Positions 30,733 to 41,347 of a stretch of 64,000 bases of DNA are shown here, piece after piece. The first letter of the stretch is position 1. Each line of letters starts with the position of its first letter. The DNA comes from Bacteroidota bacterium. Lineage in GTDB: Bacteria; Bacteroidota; Bacteroidia; B-17B0; Aurantibacillaceae. Position numbers and translations under genes: made by a program. The notes under the pieces are model-generated. The model had not been told where the DNA came from and searched no databases. It was given only the letters and a program-made list of their open reading frames with translations. The DNA lies in contig JADJFB010000021.1 of the NCBI GenBank assembly GCA_016708845.1, forward strand, positions 38,288 through 102,287, in the 5' to 3' direction.

Positions 30733-33131
30733 ATGAAATCGTTTTATTCTTTGCTTTTTATCGTATTCCTAATAATAAATAAACTTAGTTTTGCTCAAGT
30801 AACAAACTGTCAATCCCACAAAACATTAGCTACTACTAGTTCAATTTACTATTCGCCTGAAAACTTAAGAAGCGATACCTTTGATATTATTAAATACACG
30901 ATTAACCTAGATATTACAGATTTTGCTAACCAAAAAATTACAGGAAACACAATAGTACGTTATGCCCCAAAATTAAACGGACAAACTAAAATTAGTCTTG
31001 ATTTACTAAAGTTAACAATTGATAGCATCACTCAAAATTCAACATTGTTATCATATACATATAATGATACTTTGTTAAGAGTTAACTTACCAATAACTGT
31101 AAATACAACGGATACAAATAATTTAATCATCTATTACCACGGAACTCCACAAGGTGACCCGTCTGGTTGGGGTGGTTTTTATTTTACTGGAAACTATGCC
31201 TATAATTTAGGTGTTGGTTTTGGTGCAAAGCCACATAACTATGGAAGAGTTTGGTTTCCTTGTTTCGATAATTTTGTAGAGAAAAGTCAATATGAATTTA
31301 ATATCACAACTATATTAGCTAAGACATCTTTTGTAACGGCGCATTGATATCAGATATTACTAATGGAGCAGTGCATACTCGAAAATGGATTTTAGACAAA
31401 GAAATTCCTACCTATTTAGCTTCCGTAGCCGTAGCGGATTATACTCAAGTTAATTGGAACATTCCTGCGGCTAATGGCAACTTACCTGTTGTTTTAGCTG
31501 CAAGGTCTACTGATACAACAGCTATTAAAAATGGCTTTGTACACTTGCCAAATGCTGTATTAGGTTTCGAAAATTATTACGGTCCGTATGTTTGGAATCG
31601 AGTAGGCTATTGTTTAGTACCATTTAATAGTGGAGCGATGGAACATGCTACTAATATTGCTTATCCTCAAGCAGCTACTGGCATAGCTTATGAGTTGCTC
31701 ATGGCGCACGAATTATCGCATCATTGGTGGGGAGATTTAATGACTTGCGAAACGCAAGAAGATATGTGGTTAAATGAAGGAATGGCAAATTATAGTGAAA
31801 AATTATTTTTAGAGTGGACGTACAATTATGGTAAATATTTGGCAGAAGTGAAGGCTGAACATGACGATATTGTAAAGTACATTCATTTAAGGGAAAGTGG
31901 TTTTAGAGCTATTTCAGGTATTCCTCATAAGTATACATACGGCGATCATGTTTATAAAAAAGGATCGGATGTTGCTCATACTTTAAGAAGCTATATGGGT
32001 GACGTTGGCTTTTTTGATGGGTTAAAATATGTGATGCAGCAGAAGGCTTATAAGAGCATGAATAGCATTGAGTTTAGAGATTTACTAGAGACATCATCTG
32101 GTTTGAACCTCCATGATTTTTTTGATAATTGGGTAATGAATGGTGGTTGGCCTCATTTTTCGATTGATTCAGTAAAAACAACAGGTTCAGCTGCGCCTTT
32201 CACATCTGTGGTATACGTAAAACAAAAATTATTTGGAGCTCCAAGTTTATATTCAAATGTGCCATTAGAAGTTAGTTTTATGGATGCCGCTTGGAATAAA
32301 GAAATTAAAACGGTGACAATGTCAGGAGCTTCGAAGTCTTTTACAGTTCAAACTAATGTGTTGCCAGTTTATGCAGGTATGAATGTGGATTCAAAAATTA
32401 GTGATGCTATTTCATCAGAATATAAAACAATTAAAACAAATACTAACATAACTTATAGTTTAGGAAGAGCATTGGTTTTAGTTTCAAATAAAGGATTGGA
32501 TTCTTCCTACATAAGAATCGAACATAATATTGCTGCGCCTGATCCAATACAAAATAACCCTTATAATTTTCGTTTAAACTCCCAGCACTATTGGAAAGTT
32601 GATGGGATTTTATCTAACGGTTTTATCGGAAAAATTAGATTTAATTACGACGGAAATAAAAACATGTCGGGTAATAGTTATTTAGATACTTGTTTAACAG
32701 TAATTAATGGTGATAGTATTATTTTATTATACCGTAAAAATGCAGGTGATGATTGGAAAGAAGTATATAGCTATACGAAATTTAAAATTGGCATCAGAAC
32801 TGGATTTTTTACTGTTGATACTTTAAAATTTGGTGAGTATGCTTTTGCAAACGGGCACAGTAATGTTTTAACTTCAACAAGTAAAAAAAAAAAGTCAATT
32901 GGTGGAATTAAATTTATTTCCAAATCCAACTTCCAATCATTTTAAACTGCATTGAAAATTATAAAATCAGCAAATAATTTCATCTTGTAATTTATGATAT
33001 GCAAGGAAAACGTATTAAACAATAAATACGATAAATCTGAAAATATTATATTAGATTGAGGTTAGCAAGGTAAATACATTATTAATTTGATGGATAACGA
33101 AAAAAACTATCTAACAAAACGTTTATTGTAG
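30733..33131 (+). pseudogene. M1 family aminopeptidase with T9SS sorting domain, several frame breaks
   Basis: Secreted zinc aminopeptidase. Signal peptide MKSFYSLLFIVFLIINKLSF; N-terminal M1 domain to 31337; then a break near 31338-31346 (SFVTAH / LISDITNGAV), probably losing a few bases. The catalytic domain has the exopeptidase motif SGAMEHATNI and HELSHHWWGDLMTCETQEDM, the HEXXH with the distal Glu in WLNEGMANY. After a poly-A run at 32884 other frames encode ELNLFPNPTSNHFKLH, VIYDMQGKRIKQ and NLMDNEKNYLTKRLL, i.e. a T9SS type-A C-terminal domain ending at 33131. The clean frame ends early at 32945. Likely sequence errors; the active site is intact. Confidence 0.88.
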
Positions 33132-34309
33132 AATTAAATAAACGTTTATTTTATGTATCAAAACTTGCATCATCGCTTTTGCTTTTAACAAACATTCTTC
33201 ATATTCATCTTCTGGATTGCACATGGCGGTAATGGCACTTCCTACAGTAAAACTTAAGTATTGTTTTTCTTCGTCATAAAAAATGCTACGTATCAATACA
33301 CTTAAATCAAAGTCTCCATTTTCATCGATATAACCTAATACTCCTGAATATGGTCCGCGATTATAAAGTTCATATTCGTCAATTAATTTCATGGCTTTTA
33401 TTTTTGGAGCACCAGTCATACTAGCCATTGGGAATGTTGCTTGGATAATAGTTTCAAATCTAGTGTCGTCTTTTAATTCGCAACTTACGGTACTTACCAT
33501 TTGATGTACTTGCAAGTAGGATTCAATATCGCATAATTTGTCAACTTTTACTGAACCTTTTTTGCAATACGTGACAGGTCATTTCTGGCAACATCAACAA
33601 TCATGATATTTTCTGTGCGCTCTTTTAAATTGTTTTGCAAATATTTTTTAATAATATCATCTTCTATGTTGTTAAACCTCGCTTAGCAGTTCCTTTAATA
33701 GGCTTAGTAATTAACGTATTTCCTTTTTTGGTTAAAAATAATTCGGGGCTTGATGAAATAATATAGTGGGAATCAAATTTTGCTAAAGCAGAGTATGATG
33801 CTTTACTGATAGCATTTAATTTTTCATAAACAGAAAGAGGATTAATAACAGCATCATTCGCTTCAAACGTAATACAATAATTTATTTCATAAATATCGCC
33901 TTGTTGAATATGTTGTTTAAGCGCATTTACTTTTTTAATGTAATCTTCTTTGGTAACGGTGGGTTTAATTTTAATTGGTTGCTGTTGTATTTCGGTAAAA
34001 TCTAAATTAAATTCTTTAAACTCAATTATTTTTTCCACTTCAATAAATAACTGTTCTGGAAACTGAAGAGGGTTGTTTTGTTTATCGGGAAACGATTCTA
34101 TACTGTTTTTGTAATCGTAGTTAATGAAAGCAATGTAATCAGAGTTTAACGTTGGATGTTTTGAAATTGTTTTATTAGATAATAGCATTTGGTTTTTATA
34201 GCCATTATCATTTTGATTCGATTGAAATATCGCTGCAAATCGGTACGTTTTTAAATATTCGATAATCTGAGTAATATTATAAATTTTGGTGAATTTAAAG
34301 AATTATCAT
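33123..34309 (-). pseudogene. pabB: Aminodeoxychorismate synthase component I (PabB), multiply frameshifted
   Basis: Chorismate-binding enzyme making aminodeoxychorismate for folate. Motifs: QGDIYEINYCITFEA, HYIISSSPELFLTKKGNTLI, TKPIKGTAKRG, and after two breaks IMIVDVARNDLSRIA, VHQMVSTVSCELKDD, FPMASMTGAPKIKAM, GVLGYIDENGDFDLSVLIRS. Breaks: one T short near 33675, one A short in the T-run 33558-33563 (minus-strand A-run), and near 34296 where the ATG at 34309 would join the frame IYNITQIIEYLKTYRFAAIF. TrpE is similar, but the short N-terminus favours PabB. The 3' end overlaps the peptidase gene's end by 9 bp. Homopolymer errors are the likely cause. Confidence 0.85.
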
Positions 34310-34463
34310 GTTCAGTATACCTAAAATTTGTTATCTGATGAATTATACAATATCGGCAGTAAAAATAGAAACTAAACCGATTAATCCTTTTAACAATTGG
34401 TGAAACTATGGTTTTAATGAGTAACTTCGTATAAATAAGTTAGTTAATAAGGAGTACTTTTTG

Positions 34464-34471
34464 TATTTTTG
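34464..34471 (+). promoter_or_regulatory. TAnnTTTG -7-like element before the surface-protein gene
   Basis: TATTTTTG, 29 bases before the ATG at 34501. No TTG lies at the expected distance upstream. The 190-bp region between pabB and this gene holds nothing else I can identify. Confidence 0.35.
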
Positions 34472-34500
34472 TACATTTATTCATCATTAATACATTTCAC

Positions 34501-35943
34501 ATGAAAAGATTTTATATTTTCCTGTTTGCTTCCTTAGTTTTTACTAAAGCAACTATAGCTCAAAATGTTGGTATCAATGCAACAGGGGCTGCTCCTGCAG
34601 CAAGTGCCATGTTAGATGTTTCTTCTACTACTATGGGTATACTAATTCCCAGAATGTCAACAGCGCAGAGAACCGCTATCGCAGCACCAGCTACTGGTTT
34701 AAAAGTATATGATACAACCACAGGTTCTTTTTGGTATTATAATGGAGCCGTGTGGGTTGAACAATTAGATACAAATATTGGTTGGCGTTTAAATGGTAAC
34801 TCAATAGCTGCGGCAAATTTTATTGGAACAACTAATGCGCAAGCCTTTAGATTTTATTGTAACAATGTTGAGAGAATGAGAATTAACCCGACAGATGGAG
34901 AATTTGTGGCAGGAGCCACTGCATCGCCTTATGCCGGAGATGAAATGTCTGCCGTTGCAACAGCTGGTTTACCCTTTGCATTAAATGGATATAGCGCACA
35001 AAATGGTTCAGGTACTTGGGGTGAAATATTAGCAGCCAGTACAACAGCATTTTCTGCTGTCCAAGGTGTTTATGGTGGCTCAGGTGCAGGAGCAGGGGTT
35101 TTAGGCAATTATAACGGTACAAATACGGGAAATACTAGGGCTGGTGTGTATGGAGTGTGTAGTACACCTGCAGCAAATGCAGGTGGTGCTGGTGTCTATG
35201 GCTATAATGCGATTGCATCTGGTAGTCAAAGAATGGGTGTTTTAGGTACCTATAATGGCGCTGCATTTGGTATTGGTGTTCACGGTATTGGTTTTGGTGG
35301 TGGCATCATGACAGGTAATAATGACGTTGCTGTTGTTGGATGGAGAGCTAATAATGGCAATTATAGCGGGTATTTTAATGGCAATCACGTCATTGCCAAT
35401 GGAACAAAGTCAGCATCGGTTCCTACAACGAAGGGTAATCAATTACTTTATGTAACAGAAACTCCTGAGGTTTGGTTTGAAGATATTGGTAGCGGAAAAT
35501 TGCAAGGAGGAAAAACAACTATTGAATTGGATCCTTTGTTTTTAGAAACTGTGGTAATTGATGAAAAGCATCCGATGAGAGTTTTTGTTCAAATGGAAGG
35601 CGAATCGGAAGAGGTATATGTGATAAAAGGAAAAACAAATTTTGTTGTTAAAGAAAGAAATGCAGGAAATTCTAATGCTGAGTTTTCATATAGAGTTATG
35701 GCTAAAAGAGTTAATTTTCAAGATCATCGATTTGGAAATGATCCGGTTTAGGGCCCAGGTGATACAAGAAAATATGCACAATATGCAACTCCTCCTCCTG
35801 TAGATTATGATGAAAATGTGAAATTCCAAAAACAACAAAAACAAGATTGGAAACAGACGCCAATGCCGGAAGGTTTTATTTACTACAATCAAATACAGGA
35901 AGAAGCAAAACAACGTGAGTTAACAAAACAGAATAAAAAATAA
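34501..35943 (+). pseudogene. Secreted surface protein, in-frame TAG at 35749
   Basis: Signal peptide MKRFYIFLFASLVFTKATIA, then the opening QNVGINATGAAPAASAMLDV and GILIPRMSTAQRTAI, shared by many Bacteroidota surface and phage-tail-fibre-like proteins, and a long Gly/Asn/Ala-rich stretch (AGVYGVCSTPAANAGGAGVY) of beta-helix or collagen-like character. After NDPV a TAG appears, but the same frame runs on for 63 sense codons (GPGDTRKYAQYATPPPVDYD ... QREL) to a TAA that overlaps the next ATG (TAATG). The total, about 480 codons, is probably the intended protein. Tyr or Trp codon to TAG by one substitution would explain it. Function unknown. Confidence 0.75.
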
Positions 35944-37535
35944 TGCAGCGAATTATTGTTATATTTTTATTTTTCCCTTTTGTAATTTTATCTCAAGGGG
36001 TACGTAATAACGGTGCCTTTATTGTGTTTTCTGGAGCAGCACGAATGTATATTGACGGGAATGCATCTGGAGGTTATTTAAGCCAATCGAATGGACGTGT
36101 TACACCTAGCGCTTCATCTACAATATCGTTGGAAGGTAATTGGACAAACAACTCAGCTAACGTTGCCTTTACTGCCGATGGAGGTGGAGTTGTTTTAACA
36201 GGAGCGACCCAAACAATTAATGGCACAAATCCTACAGCTTTTTATAATTTATCGTTAGCAGGCAATGGTATTAAAACCTTAGCGGTTAACTCAACAACTG
36301 TTGGAGGACAAGCAACCTTTACTGGTGTTTTGTCGGTAGGTTCTTCAACTTTAGATTTGAATTCAAATCGAATGGATGTCACTAATAGTGCTGTTGGCGC
36401 AATTACACGGTCAAGCGGATATATTATCAGTGAAACTAATGCAGCTGTTAATCCAAGTATTATTAGATGGTATCATCGCACGGTTGGCGGTTCTAAAGTT
36501 TATCCTTTTGGAGTAGCAGGTTCTTATATCCCATTTACTTTTAATATCGTTACACCAATGACGGATGCTGCTGCTTATGTTGATGTGTCAACTCGTGCTA
36601 CAGCCGCTGCAGATAACTTACCTTGGGCGGGTGCAAGTAACGTTGCTGCTGTTAGTAATATGTATTCGCCAAACCCTCCCGTTTCTCCCGATGGCACAAT
36701 TCCATCCGTTATTGATAGATGGTGGGATATTACTAATAGTCATCCAGTAACAGCTAATGCAACATTTAGTTATAGAGGTTCAGAAAATACCTTAAATGAT
36801 CCTCTTTATTTTGCTGGAGCTATGATTGGCGCTCAATACTGGAACGGCTCTCAATGGGTGCCTAATAATGGAACGATTGGTAGCGCAGCATCTGTTACCA
36901 CTGGCGTTGGAAACGTTGTAGCTAATAACCTTACCACATTTTGTCCTTGGATCTTATCTTTAGTATTAGCGCCATTACCTGTTGAATTAATTGACTTTAA
37001 AGCAACATGCGTTAATAATGAAATAGTCGTAGAATGGTGTACGGCTTCTGAAAAAAACAATAGTTATTTTACTGTTGAACAATCTGTAGATGGAACTAAC
37101 TTTGTTTCTGTTGGACAAGTATTTGGTAATGGTACAACTACCAATAAGCATTGTTACAAATATATCACTAACTCTGTTTCTGATGTTACTTATTTCAGAT
37201 TAATAACAACTGATGATGATGGAATGGAAAGCGTATCTAACGTCATTTCAATTGCTTCATGTAACGATGTGAATGGAACTATTTTAATCGCCAATAATGG
37301 TACAAAAGAAGTTGGAGTAATTTTAAATATCGATGAAGATCAAGCATTAGAATTACATGTTCATAATGCTCTAGGACAATTAATAGAAACTAAAAACATC
37401 CAAGCTATTAAAGGATATAATAATATTAGAGTTGATTTAAGTAATGTATCGAACGCTATTTATTACGTATCGGTATATCATGCAAATGAAAAACTGATTA
37501 GTAAAAAGATACTTGTATCAGATTTTATCCGATAG
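35943..37535 (+). CDS. T9SS type A sorting-domain surface protein
   Basis: 530 residues. Signal peptide QRIIVIFLFFPFVILSQG; beta-rich repeats to about residue 330; then the common linker APLPVELIDFKATCVNNEIV plus WCTASEKNNSYFTVEQSVDG, which in Bacteroidota precedes the T9SS C-terminal domain; the end ELHVHNALGQLIETKNIQ and IYYVSVYHANEKLISKKILV is the type-A sorting signal. So it is exported by the type IX system and attached to the cell surface. Start and previous stop overlap (TAATG), so expression is coupled to the preceding surface protein. Ligand or role unknown. Its last 11 bp overlap the end of hemH on the other strand. Confidence 0.88.
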   Translation: MQRIIVIFLFFPFVILSQGVRNNGAFIVFSGAARMYIDGNASGGYLSQSNGRVTPSASSTISLEGNWTNNSANVAFTADGGGVVLTGATQTINGTNPTAFYNLSLAGNGIKTLAVNSTTVGGQATFTGVLSVGSSTLDLNSNRMDVTNSAVGAITRSSGYIISETNAAVNPSIIRWYHRTVGGSKVYPFGVAGSYIPFTFNIVTPMTDAAAYVDVSTRATAAADNLPWAGASNVAAVSNMYSPNPPVSPDGTIPSVIDRWWDITNSHPVTANATFSYRGSENTLNDPLYFAGAMIGAQYWNGSQWVPNNGTIGSAASVTTGVGNVVANNLTTFCPWILSLVLAPLPVELIDFKATCVNNEIVVEWCTASEKNNSYFTVEQSVDGTNFVSVGQVFGNGTTTNKHCYKYITNSVSDVTYFRLITTDDDGMESVSNVISIASCNDVNGTILIANNGTKEVGVILNIDEDQALELHVHNALGQLIETKNIQAIKGYNNIRVDLSNVSNAIYYVSVYHANEKLISKKILVSDFIR

Positions 37536-38538
37536 TAATTTTCTTTATCGTTTCAACCCAATCATCACCACTATTTAAACTTTCAACCAATTGAATTTTT
37601 TCGCCGCCATGTTCATGAAAAATTTCTTAGTATTCTGTTCCAATTTCATAAATGGTTTCTAAGCAATCCGCCGTAAAAGCTGGAGAAAATACTAATAAGT
37701 TTTTAGCTCCTTTTTTTGCTAATTCTTCAACCACTTTATCACTAAAAGGTGTTAACCATTTATTATCTAAACGGCTTTGAAAACTAACTGTGTATTTGCC
37801 TTCTGGTATATTTAATTTCTCTACTAAAGCCTTTGTTGTTTGATAACAACCTGCTTTGTAGCAGTAGTAATTTTCGTTTGATAATTCTGTTTCGCAGTGA
37901 TGGTCTTTACATAAATAACCATCTTCATAAACTTTATCTACTTGTCTTTCGGGTAAACCATGGTAACTAAAAATAATATGATCATATTTACTCATATCAT
38001 GTTGCTTAGCTCTATTGACAATGCAATTAATGTAATCGTCATTATCATAATACTGACTAATCATTTTAATTTCAGGAATCACCCACCATTTACTCACAAT
38101 GCGCATAAATTCTTGTAAAGCGCTACCAGTACTACTTGAAGCGTATTGAGGAAATAAAGGAAATACAATGATTTTATGATAGCCTTCTTTTTTCATTCGA
38201 GCCAAAACACTTTCCATACTCGGGCTTTGGTAACGCATTGCCATTTCAACTGTCACATCTGGGCCAACAGCTATCTGCAATTTTTCCTGTAAATCAAGTG
38301 TGTGTTTTAATAATGGAGAACCTGTTTTTTCGTCCCAAATAGCCTTATATAATTTAGATGAATTGCCCGAACGAAACGGAACAATAATGCCATTTACTAA
38401 TAGTGTTCTGGCAAACCAAGAAATATCAATAACACGTTCGTCATTTAAAAACTGAGTTAAATATTTTCTGACATCCGATTTTTTTGGACTATCAGGTGTT
38501 CCTAGTTGTAAAAGTAAGATGGCTGTTTTATGTTTCAT
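37525..38538 (-). pseudogene. hemH: Ferrochelatase, in-frame TAA at 37627
   Basis: Inserts Fe2+ into protoporphyrin at the end of haem synthesis. Starts MKHKTAILLLQLGTPDSPKK; catalytic His is in FSYHGLPERQVDKV, and the substrate-loop residues FSPAFTADCLETIYEIG carry the conserved Glu. After IGTEY a TAA (37627-37629) interrupts; the same frame continues EIFHEHGGEKIQLVESLNSG, DDWVETIKKITIG to a proper stop at 37525, exactly the expected family C-terminus, giving about 337 codons. One substitution (for example AAA, CAA or GAA to TAA) explains the stop. The truncated form would lack the last helices. KatG here needs haem, so loss would be surprising. Confidence 0.9.
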
Positions 38539-38550
38539 AGTATTTGGTAA

Positions 38551-38692
38551 TTAACCGCAAAGACCGCAAAGTTATTTTTTTTAGGAGAGTTCGCAAAGAA
38601 GTAACAAAGATTATTCACTATTGTTTGTTTTATGCCTTACGTGGATTAAACTCACCGTTCTTTGCGACTTTTCTCTGCTTCTTTGCGGTTAA
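38551..38692. repeat. MITE-like element, CGCAAAG type
   Basis: A 142-bp gene-free block with perfect 12-base terminal inverted repeats TTAACCGCAAAG (38551-38562) and CTTTGCGGTTAA (38681-38692), each followed inward by a further imperfect GCAAAG copy. The architecture (TTAACC plus tandem 7-8mers, inverted ends) parallels the CACATAG elements at 10277 and 25821, though the sequence differs. It lies between hemH and dxr, close to both promoters. Confidence 0.65.
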
Positions 38693-38739
38693 AAGAATAT
38701 TTCCATAATCCTAAAATTTTCGCCATTTTTACGGGCTAA

Positions 38740-39921
38740 ATGAATCAAAAACAAAATCAGGAAAAAGAGCCAAAACGTATTGCCATTATGGGCAGTACAG
38801 GAAGTATTGGAACTCAAGCTTTAGAAGTTATTAGAGACAATCCAACTCATTTTGAAGCTGAGGTTTTAGTAGCAAATTCAAATGCTGATTTGTTAATCAA
38901 ACAAGCTATTGAGTTTAAGCCAAACGCGGTTGTTATTGGTGATGAAAGCAAATATCAGTATGTGAAAGAGGCTTTGTTTACCCATGATGTTAAAGTATTT
39001 GCTGGAGCAAAATCTATTGAACAGATTGTAGAAATGGAAACCATTGATACGGTTTTAGCTTCTATTGTTGGCTATGCAGGTTTGGCATCTACAATTAATG
39101 CCATCAAACATAAAAAAGCCATCGCTTTAGCTAATAAAGAAACACTAGTGGTTGCTGGAGATATCGTCACTAAATTAGCTTACGAGAATGCCGTGAATTT
39201 ATATCCAGTAGATTCAGAACATTCCGCTATTTTTCAATGTTTAGTGGGCGAATTTGAAAATCAAATCGAAAAAATATATTTAACTGCTTCAGGCGGGCCT
39301 TTCAGAGGAAAAGATAGAGCCTTTTTAGCCAATGTTACCAAAGCTCAGGCTCTAAAGCACCCAAATTGGGTGATGGGTGCTAAAATTACGATTGACTCGG
39401 CTAGCTTAATGAATAAAGGATTAGAAGTCATTGAAGCCAAATGGTTATTTAATTTAAAAGCCGAACAAATTGATGTGATTGTGCATCCTCAAAGCATTGT
39501 TCACAGTATTGTTCAATTTACGGATGGCAGCATGAAAGCGCAAATGGGCTTGCCAGATATGAAATTGCCTATACAATATGCATTCACCTATCCTGAGCGT
39601 ATTAAAACTAACTTCCCGCGTTTTGATTTTTTTAACTATCCTCAACTCACATTTGAGAAGCCAGATACAGAAACCTTTACTAACTTAGCACTAGCTTTTA
39701 AAGCCATGGAAAAAGGCGGTAATATGCCTTGTGTTTTAAATGCGGCTAACGAAATAGTTGTGCAAGCTTTTTTAGAAGATAAGATTGGATTTTTACAAAT
39801 GAGCGATGTCATTGCAAAAGCATTAGATAAAATGCCGTTTATTAAAACTCCAAGTATGGAAGATTATATTCAATGCGACAAAGAAACACGATTATTGACA
39901 ACAGAATTAATTAAAAAATAA
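38740..39921 (+). CDS. dxr: 1-deoxy-D-xylulose 5-phosphate reductoisomerase
   Basis: Second enzyme of the MEP isoprenoid pathway (DXP to MEP, NADPH). 393 residues. NADPH-binding GSTGSIGTQALEVI near residue 18, ANKETLVVAGDIVTKLA, the metal and substrate site DSEHSAIFQCL, LTASGGPFRG and the Lys/His-bearing VIVHPQSIVHSIVQFTDGS, then ALNAANEIVVQAFL at the end. No anomaly. Start ATG 38740. It abuts rseP (TAA, two bases, ATG), an order common in Bacteroidota, so the two are co-transcribed. Its product feeds polyprenyl synthesis such as the enzyme at 26041. Confidence 0.97.
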   Translation: MNQKQNQEKEPKRIAIMGSTGSIGTQALEVIRDNPTHFEAEVLVANSNADLLIKQAIEFKPNAVVIGDESKYQYVKEALFTHDVKVFAGAKSIEQIVEMETIDTVLASIVGYAGLASTINAIKHKKAIALANKETLVVAGDIVTKLAYENAVNLYPVDSEHSAIFQCLVGEFENQIEKIYLTASGGPFRGKDRAFLANVTKAQALKHPNWVMGAKITIDSASLMNKGLEVIEAKWLFNLKAEQIDVIVHPQSIVHSIVQFTDGSMKAQMGLPDMKLPIQYAFTYPERIKTNFPRFDFFNYPQLTFEKPDTETFTNLALAFKAMEKGGNMPCVLNAANEIVVQAFLEDKIGFLQMSDVIAKALDKMPFIKTPSMEDYIQCDKETRLLTTELIKK

Positions 39922-39923
39922 CT

Positions 39924-41291
39924 ATGGGTACTTTTATTAATATAGCACAATTTATAACAAGCTTAGGCTTATTAATTTTGTTGCATGAGTTTGGACATTT
40001 TATCACGGCACGTATGTTTAAAATACGTGTGGATAAATTTTACATGTTCTTCGATTTCTTATTTCCCTTACCAGGTGTTTTAAATTTTGCTTTATTCAAA
40101 AAGAAAATTGGTGATACTGAATATGGTATTGGTTGGTTTCCAATGGGTGGATATGTGCAAATTGCAGGGATGATTGACGAAAATTTAGATACAGAACAAA
40201 TGAATAAACCAGCTGAGCCTTGGGAATTTAGAGCACATCCAGCTTGGCAACGTTTAATTGTGATGTTAGGCGGTATTATCGTCAATGTATTATTAGCGTT
40301 TATTATTTACGCGATGGTATTATTTACTTGGGGCGAACAAAAAGTGCCAATGAGTAGTTTAAAAAACGGAATTGAATGTAATGACTCTTTAGGTTTGGCC
40401 GTTGGGTTTAAATCGGGAGACAAAATTGTTTCAGTGGATGGAAAGCCAGTGAAATATTTAGATGATTTAAGAATAGAATTATTATTAGGAAGTAAAGTTC
40501 AAATTGATAGAGGCGGACAAAACATAGAAATTGTATTACCAAAAAATTTCTTAGATCAAATTGTTACTTCCGAAAAATTTGGTTTTGGTAACCCCCGTGT
40601 TCCAGCTGTTTTTATGGAGTTTTCTTCAGAATCTATTAATAAAGATGCTGGATTAAAACCTTTAGATAAAATTGTAGCAATTAACGATTCAATCCCTGTT
40701 AACTTTAATGATGAGTTAATATTAGCCTTAAAATCTCAAAAAGGGCAGGTGGTTAATTTAACTATTGAAAGAAAATCTGAAAGATTAGTTGTTCCGGTTA
40801 AAGTATCGAGTGATGGGAAAATGGAAGCAAAAATTGGCGCTAAAAGTTTTGACGATATGGTTGAAAAAGGCATCATTGCTTATGAAACTAAAACATTCGG
40901 ATTCTTTGAATCTATTCCTGCAGGTATTGCTTTAACTTTTGATAAATTAGATTTTTACGTACGTCAGTTTAAATTAATTTTTACTCCAAGTACTGGTGGT
41001 TATAAACACATTGGAGGTTTTAAATCCATGAGTAAAATGTTTGGAGAAGAATGGATTTGGGAAGATTTTTGGAACCGAACAGCGTTTTTATCAGTAGTAT
41101 TAGCATTCATGAATTTATTGCCAATTCCTGCTTTAGATGGCGGACACGTTGTGTTTACCTTATACGAAATGATTACGCGTCGTGCACCAAGTGTTAAAGT
41201 GTTAACGTATGCACAATATATTGGTATGGGAATATTATTATTGTTGATGCTTTACGCTAACTTAAACGATTTTGTACATTTTTTCAAGTAA
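39924..41291 (+). CDS. rseP: Site-2 (RIP) metalloprotease RseP
   Basis: Intramembrane zinc protease that cleaves transmembrane substrates such as anti-sigma factors and signal peptides. 455 residues; the HEFGH zinc motif is at residues 21-25 in the first membrane helix, the second motif NLLPIPALDGGHVVF lies near the C-terminus in a later helix, and between them are two PDZ domains (the second in the AGLKPLDKIVAINDSIPVNF area). The C-terminal helices LLLLMLYANLNDFVHF complete the family's topology. The start ATG is two bases after the dxr stop. Confidence 0.95.
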   Translation: MGTFINIAQFITSLGLLILLHEFGHFITARMFKIRVDKFYMFFDFLFPLPGVLNFALFKKKIGDTEYGIGWFPMGGYVQIAGMIDENLDTEQMNKPAEPWEFRAHPAWQRLIVMLGGIIVNVLLAFIIYAMVLFTWGEQKVPMSSLKNGIECNDSLGLAVGFKSGDKIVSVDGKPVKYLDDLRIELLLGSKVQIDRGGQNIEIVLPKNFLDQIVTSEKFGFGNPRVPAVFMEFSSESINKDAGLKPLDKIVAINDSIPVNFNDELILALKSQKGQVVNLTIERKSERLVVPVKVSSDGKMEAKIGAKSFDDMVEKGIIAYETKTFGFFESIPAGIALTFDKLDFYVRQFKLIFTPSTGGYKHIGGFKSMSKMFGEEWIWEDFWNRTAFLSVVLAFMNLLPIPALDGGHVVFTLYEMITRRAPSVKVLTYAQYIGMGILLLLMLYANLNDFVHFFK

Positions 41292-41347
41292 CTTTTAGTA
41301 ATAACTACATTATAGTTTAGATGAGAGAATTAAATTTCAAATATACA

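Noticed and set aside
33123..34309. TrpE rather than PabB
   Set aside because: The short N-terminus and absence of other trp genes favour PabB, though frame errors make this less than certain.
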